A stretch of DNA of 64,000 nucleotides, from positions 496,001-560,000 of the forward strand of contig NZ_CP109435.1 in assembly GCF_036227125.1 (NCBI RefSeq), read 5' to 3'. Shown piece after piece: positions 37,540 through 46,200 of this stretch. A program made the position numbers and the translations under genes. The notes beneath the pieces are model-generated. The model made no database searches, was not told the DNA's origin, and saw only the letters and a list, made by a program, of their open reading frames with translations. Each line of letters starts with the position of its first letter. The stretch's first letter is position 1. This DNA is from Streptomyces sp. NBC_01485. GTDB taxonomy: Bacteria; Actinomycetota; Actinomycetes; Streptomycetales; Streptomycetaceae.

Positions 37540-38430
37540 ATGGTCGATTTCGCTTCGTTACCGATCCCCGTCGTCCCGTACCGACCTGTCTGCCGACCTG
37601 GTCTCGGCATCACGCTGGTGACCCTGGACGAACTGCTCACCTTCGCGTCCCGCCGCTTCCTCACAGCCCCGCACCGGCTCGAGTTCCATCAGATCATGCT
37701 GGTCAAAGCGGGGGCGGGGACCTACGCGGCGGACTCCACGCGCTTCGACTGCCGGCCCGGGACGCTGGTGTGGACCCGGCCGAACCAGGTGATCCAGTTC
37801 TACCCCGGCGCCGGCATGTGCGCCGACATCATCATGTTCAGCGAGGTGTTCCCGTTACAGATGGGCGCCCACATGGGGATGCTCGACGACGTGCTGCGGC
37901 CCTCGCACTGGCAGCTCGAGGACACCGAACTCAGCGCGCTGCAACGGGTACTGAGCCTCCTTCTGGAGGAGTTCGAGCGGCCCGACCAAGGGCTGGGCGA
38001 GGAACTGCTGAAGCATCTGCTGGCCGTCGTCCTGCTCCACATCGACCAGATGTGCCGCCTGCGCCACACCGACGCCATGGCGGTCAGCGGCGAGAGCGGC
38101 GAGCTGTTCCTGCGCTTCCGCCGCGAGTTGGACCGCTCCTTCCACACCACCCGGCTGGTCGAGGACTACGCCGCCGCCCTCAACTGCAGCACGCGCGCCC
38201 TGGCCCGGGCCTGCCGCGCGGTCGCCGGCACCTCCGCCAAGGACGTGGTCGACGCCCGGGTCGCCCTGGAGGCGCGCCGCCTGCTCGCCCACTCCGATCT
38301 GCCGATCAGCGCCATCGCCCGGCAGCTCGGATTCTCCGAGGTGACCAACTTCGGCAAGTTCTTCGCACGGCGCGTGCATATGACGCCGGGTGCCTTCCGC
38401 CGCGAGGCAAAAGTGGGAAATCAGTCGTAA
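37540..38430 (+). CDS. AraC-family regulator with two TTA codons, likely cluster activator
   Basis: 296 residues: N-terminal cupin-like sensor domain (FHQIMLVKAGAGTYA, RPGTLVWTRPNQVIQF) and C-terminal double helix-turn-helix (STRALARACRAVAG, ISAIARQLGFSEVTNFGKFFARRVHMTPGAFRR). Codon 7 (37558-37560) and codon 106 (37855-37857) are TTA, the rare leucine codon that in Streptomyces needs the bldA tRNA. I noticed no other TTA codon in the coding regions of this window. Hence translation should depend on development. It is the first plus-strand gene before the ACP and synthase genes, suggesting pathway-specific activation (inference). Confidence 0.92.
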   Translation: MVDFASLPIPVVPYRPVCRPGLGITLVTLDELLTFASRRFLTAPHRLEFHQIMLVKAGAGTYAADSTRFDCRPGTLVWTRPNQVIQFYPGAGMCADIIMFSEVFPLQMGAHMGMLDDVLRPSHWQLEDTELSALQRVLSLLLEEFERPDQGLGEELLKHLLAVVLLHIDQMCRLRHTDAMAVSGESGELFLRFRRELDRSFHTTRLVEDYAAALNCSTRALARACRAVAGTSAKDVVDARVALEARRLLAHSDLPISAIARQLGFSEVTNFGKFFARRVHMTPGAFRREAKVGNQS

Positions 38431-38451
38431 TACGGCTGTGATGGCCGGTAG

Positions 38452-38502
38452 TTCACCGGTACTTCACCTATACCTTCACAGGTCACTCATCGCGCCTACG
38501 CT
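38452..38502 (+). promoter_or_regulatory. Candidate activator-dependent promoter of the lipid cluster
   Basis: TTCAC occurs at 38452, 38463 and 38475 (spacing 11 and 12 bp), and a related GTCAC follows at 38482. The third copy reads TTCACA and lies 16 bp before TACGCT (38497-38502), a good -35/-10 geometry. Direct repeats in one-turn phase abutting the -35 are the usual layout for activator sites. The AraC product is the best candidate. Confidence 0.5.
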
Positions 38503-38610
38503 CGTAAACCTCGATTTCTTTCCACTCTTCGGAAGACTCCTTGTCCAGGATTCCCAAAACTGGCAAGACTTGGCCTGCGTGCTTCGGGCGGCCACTCCGA
38601 AGTACCCCCT

Positions 38611-38632
38611 AGACCTGCGGACTCGCAGGTCT
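38611..38632 (+). terminator. Hairpin in the leader of the biosynthetic operon
   Basis: Perfect 9-bp arms AGACCTGCG and CGCAGGTCT with a GACT loop, no U tract. It could terminate araC transcription or act as a leader structure. Confidence 0.4.
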
Positions 38633-38951
38633 GCACCATTCGGCACGACCGCAGGACCGACGGCTCAGTGACGAGAATTAATCGCCGCACCCAACGGCGA
38701 TCACCAGAAAGTTGCGCATAGCTCGAATCCCCCTGTTTCCGGCCGATCCGGACTTCAGGTCTCCCTTTCACGGCCCGCCCCCGTCGCCCGCTGATAAACC
38801 CGGGCGGTCCCTGACGCGCAGGCAGCCCGCGAGGTGTCGTCGGCGTGCCGTCCGCCGCCGTCCGCCGGGCCCGCTCACTGCTCGGACCTGTCATTCACCC
38901 GCCCTCCGGCAACGCTCCCGGAGGTGTGCCCGAAGGAAAGGACGTCGCATC

Positions 38952-39218
38952 ATGCCCGCAGTCACCGCACCCGAGGCCGAAGCCTGGCTGATCGAGAAGA
39001 TCGCCCACCGCCTCGACGTGGCATCCACCGAAGTCTCGCGCGAGGTCTACTTCGACGAACTGGACCTCGACTCCACCGAAGCCCTCATCCTGGCGGGCGA
39101 GTTGGAGAACTGGCTCGGCTTCGAGCTGAGCACGACGACGCTCTGGTACCACCCGACGGTCAAGGACCTGGCCGTGTACCTGGCCGAGGAGAGCGCGCAG
39201 CGTGCGACCGCCGCGTAA
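38952..39218 (+). CDS. Free-standing acyl carrier protein
   Basis: 88 residues, acidic, four-helix carrier fold. The 4'-phosphopantetheine Ser sits in the motif FDELDLDSTEALIL (DST where most have DSL). The C-terminal STTTLWYHPTVKDLAVYL resembles carrier domains of PKS/NRPS rather than primary-metabolism AcpP. ATG 38952 follows GAAAGGACG. It overlaps the thioesterase gene. May accept the finished chain or load a starter. Confidence 0.9.
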   Translation: MPAVTAPEAEAWLIEKIAHRLDVASTEVSREVYFDELDLDSTEALILAGELENWLGFELSTTTLWYHPTVKDLAVYLAEESAQRATAA

Positions 39219-40080
39219 CGCGCCCCCGCCGGTCGCCCGCCGGCTGCGGGCCGCCGCGCCCGGCCGGCGCACGGTCCACGTCGTCCACCCCGGCGCGCTC
39301 GCGCCCCAGGTCTACGAGGGTCTGGCCGAAGCCCTGCCGGAGGGCGACGGGCTGACCGTGCTGGACCTGGGCGCGGTCCCCGACTACGCGGACGCGGCCC
39401 TGACCGGCGGCCGGGCGGCCACGACCGTCCAGGCCCTGGCCGAACGCCTGTTGGCGGCCATGACAGAGGTGCCCGGCCCGCACACCCTCGCCGGCTGGTC
39501 CTTCGGCGGCGTCCTGGCCCTGGCCATGACACACGCGCTGCCCGCCGGACGGCGCCCCGACCGTGTGGTGCTCCTCGACAGCATCGCGCCCACCGACGCC
39601 TACAAGCAGCCCGACGACACACTCGAACCCGCCCTGCTCCTGGACTGGTTCACGATGTACCTCGGCGCCAAGCGGGACCGCCCCGTCCCGCTGGCCCCCG
39701 GCGCGCTCGACGGGCGCGGCGTCGACGACGGACTCCCCGTGGTCCTGGACGCCGCCGTGTCCGCCGGCACCCTCCTGCCCGGCACCCCGCTGCCGGGCCT
39801 GCGCAAGCTCTACGACACGTACGTGGACGGACTGCTGCGCAACAACCGCCTCGTCGCCCCCTACCGGCCCGTCCCCGCCCCGCTGCCGCTGGTGCTGGTG
39901 AAGGCCGAGCGGAGCCTGATCCCGGGCGACGAGACGCTCGGCTGGCTGCCGCTCGCCCCGCACGGGCTGACCGTGCACCTGTGTCCCGGCGACCACTACA
40001 CGATGCTCGGCCGCCCCGACTCCCTCGGCGTGCTCGCCCGACTCCTGTACCCGAGCGAGCCGTTCACGCCCTCGGCGTGA
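39202..40080 (+). CDS. Type II thioesterase / alpha-beta hydrolase
   Basis: 292 residues. Thioesterase-domain fold with nucleophile Ser in AGWSFGGVLAL (GWSFG instead of GHSFG) and the C-terminal catalytic His in PGDHYTML. The acid may be the Asp in LLDSIAPTD. GTG 39202 lies within the ACP gene (17-nt overlap). Resembles synthase-associated thioesterases that release or proofread chains bound to carrier proteins; the coupling suggests it acts on the adjacent ACP or the megasynthase. Confidence 0.87.
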   Translation: MRPPRNAPPPVARRLRAAAPGRRTVHVVHPGALAPQVYEGLAEALPEGDGLTVLDLGAVPDYADAALTGGRAATTVQALAERLLAAMTEVPGPHTLAGWSFGGVLALAMTHALPAGRRPDRVVLLDSIAPTDAYKQPDDTLEPALLLDWFTMYLGAKRDRPVPLAPGALDGRGVDDGLPVVLDAAVSAGTLLPGTPLPGLRKLYDTYVDGLLRNNRLVAPYRPVPAPLPLVLVKAERSLIPGDETLGWLPLAPHGLTVHLCPGDHYTMLGRPDSLGVLARLLYPSEPFTPSA

Positions 40081-40088
40081 CCACCACC

Positions 40089-40120
40089 GACCGCCGTACC
40101 CCGCCCGACCGCCGTACCCC
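40089..40120. repeat. Direct repeat before pfaA-like gene
   Basis: GACCGCCGTACCCC occurs at 40089-40102 and 40107-40120 (18-bp period). No function apparent. Confidence 0.45.
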
Positions 40121-40240
40121 GTACCCCGTCCGGCCGCTGTGCTGTGCCGTTGCCCCCCACCCTCGCGCGTCACCTGTAGGGCCCCGAACCGACCAGGGCC
40201 GTCCCCACCGGCCCCGCCGTCCGACCAAGAGAGCCTCGCC

Positions 40241-43200
40241 GTGAACGCTTCGCACCCTTCTGACGACCTCGATCGCCGGCTGGCCCGGGATCCCATCGCG
40301 ATCGTCGGCCTGTCCGCCCTCTACCCCAAGTCGCGTGACCTGCGCGAGTTCTGGGGGAACGTGGTGTCGGCCGCCGACTGCATCGAGGACGTCCCCGCGA
40401 CCCACTGGGACGTGTCGGAGCACTACGACTCCGACCCGGCCGCGCCCGACAAGACCTACTCCCGGCGCGGCGGCTTCATCCCCGACGTCGACTTCAACCC
40501 GCTGGAGTTCGGTCTGCCGCCGAACACCCTCGAAGTCACCGACGTGCTCCAGTTGTTGAGCCTCGTCGTCGCCCGCGACGTGCTCAAGGACGCGGGCGCC
40601 GACCAGGACTGGTACGACGCCTCCCGCACCGGCGTGATGCTCGGTGTGACCGGCGCCAACCAGCTCACCCAGCCGCTGACCGCCCGTCTGCAGACCCCCG
40701 TCCTCAAGGAGGTCGTGCGCTCCTGCGGCCTGTCGGAGCGGGACGCGGAGGAGATCGCGGAGAAGTTCAAACTGGCCTTCGCGCCCTGGGAGGAGAACTC
40801 CTTCCCCGGCATGCTGGGCAACGTCGTCGCCGGCCGCATCGCCAACCGCCTCGACCTCGGCGGCACCAACATGACCATCGACGCGGCCTGCGCCAGTTCG
40901 CTGGGCGCGGTGAAGGCCGCGGTCAGCGACCTGCTGGAGCGGCGTTCCGACATGATGGTGGTGGGCGGCTGCGACGCCGAGAACACCATCTTCATGTACC
41001 TGTGCTTCAGCAAGACGCCGGCGTTCTCCAAGGCGGGCCGCATCCGCCCGTTCGACGAGAACGCCGACGGCACTCTCATCGGTGAGGGCATCGGCATGCT
41101 GGCGCTGCGCAGGCTCGCCGACGCCGAACGGGACGGCAACCGGATCTACGCGGTGCTGCGCGGCATCGGCTCGTCTAGCGACGGCCGGTTCAAGTCCATC
41201 TACGCCCCGCGCAAAGAGGGGCAGATGGCGGCCCTGCGGCGGGCGTACGAGGACGCGGACGTCTCCCCCGGCTCGATCGAGCTGTTCGAGGCGCACGGCA
41301 CCGGTACGGCGGTCGGCGAGGCCACCGAGCTGTCCGCTCTCTCTGCGGTGGTGTCGGAGCACACGGACGAGCGGCAGTTCGCCGCGGTCGGCAGTGTGAA
41401 GTCGCAGATCGGCCACACCAAGGCGGCCGCGGGCGCGGCCGGAATGATCAAGCTGGCGCTCGCCCTGCACCACAAGGTGCTGCCGCCCACCATCAACGTG
41501 GACACGCCGAACCCGGCGATCGACTGGGCGCGCAGCCCCTTCTACGTCAGCGCGCAGGCCCGCCCGTGGATCCGCGACCCCCGCAAGCCCCGGCGGCGTG
41601 CGGCCGTCTCCTCGTTCGGCTTCGGCGGCACCAACTTCCATCTGGTGCTGGAGGAGCACGGCGACGGAGACGACCTGAAGGTCATGCTCCCGGTGAGCCG
41701 GACCCATCTATGGCATGCCCCTGACATGCAGGGTCTGGTGCGGGCACTGGACGGCGGCGCCGAGCCGCGCACCGAGCCCGCTCCGGCCGGCCACCCCCGG
41801 CTCGCCCTCGTCGCCCGTACCGACGCCGAACTCGCCGAGCTGCGCGCCCTCGCGGTCGCCGAGCTGAAGGCCAGGCCCGACGCCGAGTCGTTCGCACACC
41901 CCAAGGGCGTCTACTTCCGCCGCTCCGCCGCCGACACCGGCAAGGCGGGCGCGCTCTTCGCGGGGCAGGGCAGCCAGTACGTCGAGCCCGGCCGGACCGC
42001 CGTGCTCGCGCTGCCCCCGCTGCGGGCGGCCTTCGACCGGGCGAACGCCGCCTTCCAGGACCACGAACTCCCCTTGTCCCGCGTCGCGTTCCCGCCGCCC
42101 GCCTTCGACGACGCGACCCGCACGGCGTACGAGAACGCGCTGCGCCGCACCGAGTACGCCCAGCCCGCCATCGGCGCCCTCGCGGCCGGCCACTACCGGT
42201 ACCTGAGCGAACTGGGCTTCGCCGCCGACGGGTTCCTCGGCCACAGCTTCGGCGAACTGGCCGCCCTGTGGGCCGCCGGCGCGATCGACGACGACACGTA
42301 CTTCGCGCTCGCCCGGGCCCGGGGTGCCGCCATGGCGCCGCCCGCCGACCCGGACTTCGACGCGGGGGCGATGGCCGCGGTCACCGCCTCCGAGGAGCAG
42401 GTCGCCCGACTGCTGGCGGAGTACCCCGAGTTGACGGTCTGCAACCTCAACGCCGCCGACCAGGTGGTGCTCGGCGGGGCCACCGACGCCGTGGAGCGGC
42501 TCGTGCGGGCGGCGAGTGCGGCAGGCGTACGCGCGGTCCGGCTGCCGGTCTCGGCGGCGTTCCACACGCCGTTCGTCGCACACGCGGTGGAGGCCTTCGG
42601 GCTGCACGTGGCCGAAGCCGAGATCCGCGAGCCGCGGCGGCCGGTCTACGCCAACTCGCCTGAAGCCGCCTACGGTTCGGACGTCGACGCCAACCGGCGG
42701 ACCCTCGTCGACCAGCTCGTCAAGCCGGTGCGGTTCGCCGAGCGGATCGAGGAGATGTACGCGGCGGGCTTCCGCACGTTCGTCGAGTTCGGCCCCAAGG
42801 GCGTGCTGACCCAGCTCGTCCGCCGCATCCTCGGCGAGCGCGAGCACTTCGCGGTGCAGCTCGACCCCGGCGCCAAGGGCGACGCCGACCTCGCACTCAA
42901 GCGTGCGGTTGCCCAACTGGTCGTGCTCGGGCTGCCGTTGACGACCGTCGACCCCTATGTGTCCGAGGCGCCGGTCATCGAGCCGGTCAAGGGCATGACG
43001 GTGCCGCTCAACGGCATCAACCATGTGCCTCAGGCCCGGAAGGCGGCGTACCGCGAGGCCCTGGAGAACGGCTACCGGGTCACGCTGCCGAAGGCCGCTC
43101 CGGCGGTGGCTGCTGCGGCGGCGCCCCTCCCCGTTCCGGTGGCCGCCGCGCCCGCTGGCGCCGTACAGCCCGTCCCCGTAGACGTCCTGGAGAGCGAGTT

Positions 43201-46200
43201 CGTGGAAGAAGAACGCCAGACGCCCGTGCCCGGCAGCGACCGGCTGTCCGAGCTGATCTCCGATCACCTGTCCCTGCACGACGACTACCTCACGGGCCAG
43301 CTGGCCGGCGCGCAGCGCCTGATGGGGATCCTCGAGCGGGCCGACGAACAGGGCCGCATCAACGAGGTGTTCCCGGGGGTGGCCACCGTCAAGGAGCACG
43401 GGCTGGCCATCGGCCGCACGCACGTGCGGGCCAACGAGATCCTGCGGGACCTGGCCGCCATGGAGCTCGGCGCAGCCGCGCCGGCCGCGCCGACGGCACC
43501 GACGGCTCCCGTCACGGACGTGGCCCTGGCCGCTCCGACCGCGCCGGCCGTCCCGCCCGCGCCGGTGACCCCGGCCATCGAGCCCCCCGCTCCGACGCGC
43601 CCGCAGGCGACCGCGCCCCCGGCGTCCCGCGCCCCCGTCGCAGCTCCCGAGCCGCCGCAGTCGTCATCCGAGGCTTCGACCGCCGACGTCGAGGCCGCGC
43701 TGCTCGGCATCGTGTCGGAGAAGACCGGCTACCCGGCGGACATGCTCGAGCTCGGGATGGACCTGGAGGCGGACTTGGGCATCGACTCCATCAAGCGCGT
43801 CGAGATCATGGGCGTCCTCCAGGAACGCTTCCCCAGCCCCACCCCCGTCGGCCCCGAACAACTCGCCGAACTCCGCACGCTCAACGAGATCGTCGGCTTC
43901 GTCCTGAGCCTCGGCGGGACGAGCCGTCCGCTGTCCTCGGCCACCGTGAAGGCCACGCCGGCCGCCCCGGCTCCGGTCGTCGGCACCGCCGACGTCGCCG
44001 CCGCGCTCCTCGGCATCGTGTCGGAGAAGACGGGCTACCCGGCCGAGACGCTCGACCTCGACATGGACGTCGAAGCGGACCTCGGCATCGACTCCATCAA
44101 GCGCGTCGAAATCATGGGCGTCCTCCAGGAACGCTTCCCCAGCCCCACCCCCGTCGGCCCCGAACAACTCGCCGAACTCCGCACGCTCAACGAGATCGTC
44201 GGATTCGTCCTGGAGCTGCGGGGCCCGGCCACCACACCCGCCACCGCCACGCCCGCCACCCCCACGGCCGCATCCCGCCCGGCCGCTGCGCCGGCAGTCT
44301 CCGCCGACGCCGTACGCGACGCACTCCTCGACATCGTCTCCACCAAGACCGGCTATCCCGCCGACATGCTCGACCTCACCATGGACGTCGAAGCGGACCT
44401 CGGCATCGACTCCATCAAGCGCGTCGAAATCATGGGCGTCCTCCAGGAACGCTTCCCCAGCCCCACCCCCGTCGGCCCCGAACAGCTCGCCGAACTCCGC
44501 ACGTTGAGCGACATCGTCGGGTTCGTCGCGGGGCTCTCCGGTGGCGCGGGTGAGGAGCCGCGTGTTGCCGAGGCGGCCGTGACCGGGGCGGGTTCCGGTG
44601 CGGCTCCGGAGGCCGGCGCGCTGGGCCGGGGGCAGGCCGCGCTGGTGGATCTGCCCGTGCCGGACCGGATCGTGGGGGCCTACCCGCAGGGTGCGGCCGC
44701 GATCGTCGTCGACGACGGCAGTGCGGTCGCCGAGGCGACGGCGGACCGGCTCGTCGCCGCCGGCTGGCAGGTGCGGGTGCTGCGGCTGCCCGGCGTGCCG
44801 CAGCGGATCGGCGGTGCCGCGGACGGCGCGCTCACCGGCTGGGGCGCCACCGAACTCGCCTCGCGGATCGACGAGTTGGGGTCGGGCCGGCTGCACCTCG
44901 TGCTCGCCTTCGCCGCCGCCGACGGCCTCCCGTGGGCCGAGGGCGTGCGCAGGCTGGCGCACACCCTGCTGATCGCCAAGCAGGTGGTGGGCCCGCTGAC
45001 GGCCGCCGCCGCGACGGGGCAGCGGGCCGCGTTCGTCACCGTCACCCAGTTGGACGGGGCCTTCGGTCTCGGCGGGGTGGCCGAGGACGCGGTGCCCGCC
45101 GGCGGCGTCGGCGGTCTGGTGAAGACCCTGGCGGTGGAGGCGCCCGAGCTCTTCTGCCGGGCCGTGGACCTGTCGCCCGCGCTCGGCGGCGTGGAGGCGG
45201 CCGGGCTCGTACTGGACGAGGTGAGCGACGCCGCGGCCGGACCGGTGCAGGTGGGCCGGGACGGGGTGCGCCGGGTCGCGCTGACCCTGGGCGAGGAGCC
45301 GGCCACCCCGAGCGTGGACGCCGTACCCCTCACCTCCGACGACCTGCTGGTCGTCACCGGCGGCGGACGCGGCATCACCGCCCGCTGCGCCGAGGCCCTC
45401 GCCGCCGCGCACCGTCCGGGGATGCTGCTCCTGGGCCGTACGGCCCTGGGCGAGGAGCCGGACTGGGCCCGTGGGCTGACCGACCAGGCCGCGCTGAAGG
45501 CCGCCGCCGTCGCGCAGTTGAAGGGGACCGGCGAGAAGCCGACCCCCAAGCGCGTCGAGCAGCTCTACCAGTTGGTCGTCGGTGAGCGCGAGGTGCGCGA
45601 GACCCTCTCGGCGATACGGGCCGCGGGCAGCGAGGTCGAGTACCTGGCGGTGGACATCACCGACGCCGCCGCGACCGCCACCGCCCTGGAGCCGTACAAG
45701 GAGCGGATCAGCGGCCTGGTGCACGGGGCGGGCGTCCTCGCCGACCAGTTGATCTCCGCCAAGAAGGCGGCCGAGATCGAGCGCGTCTTCTCCGTCAAGC
45801 TGGGCGGTCTGCGCTCGGTCGTCGCCGCTCTGCCGGCCGAACGGCTGCGGCACGTCGTGCTGTTCTCCTCGGTCGCCGGATTCTTCGGCAACCGCGGCCA
45901 GTCGGACTACGCCATGGCCAACGAGGTCCTCAACTCCTGGGCGGCCGCCTGGAAGCGGCAGCACCCGCAGACCCACGTGACGTCCCTCAACTGGGGCGCC
46001 TGGGACAGCGGCATGGTGTCGCCGCAGATCAAGGCGGTCTTCAAGGAGCGCGGTATCGCCCTGATCCCGCTCGGGACCGGAACCCGGATGTTCGCCGAGC
46101 AGTTCGCCCCCGAGCGGTCCGGTGACGTGGTCACGGTCCTCGGCCCGACCACGCCCCTGTCCGAGCCGGCCGGCTCCGCGCCCACGGCGCCGGTCGTCAT

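Larger units (their letters stand above)
38431..38951. other. 521-bp region upstream of the biosynthetic operon
   Basis: Less GC-rich than its surroundings and without a supported gene. Contains the TTCAC array/promoter (separate entry) and a perfect hairpin AGACCTGCG-GACT-CGCAGGTCT at 38611-38632. The remainder up to the ACP ribosome site is a long putative leader. Confidence 0.6.

Noticed and set aside
40139-40240. N-terminal extension of the PfaA-like protein
   Set aside because: Pro/Arg-rich and unlike KS N-termini; GTG 40241 directly precedes the conserved KS beginning.
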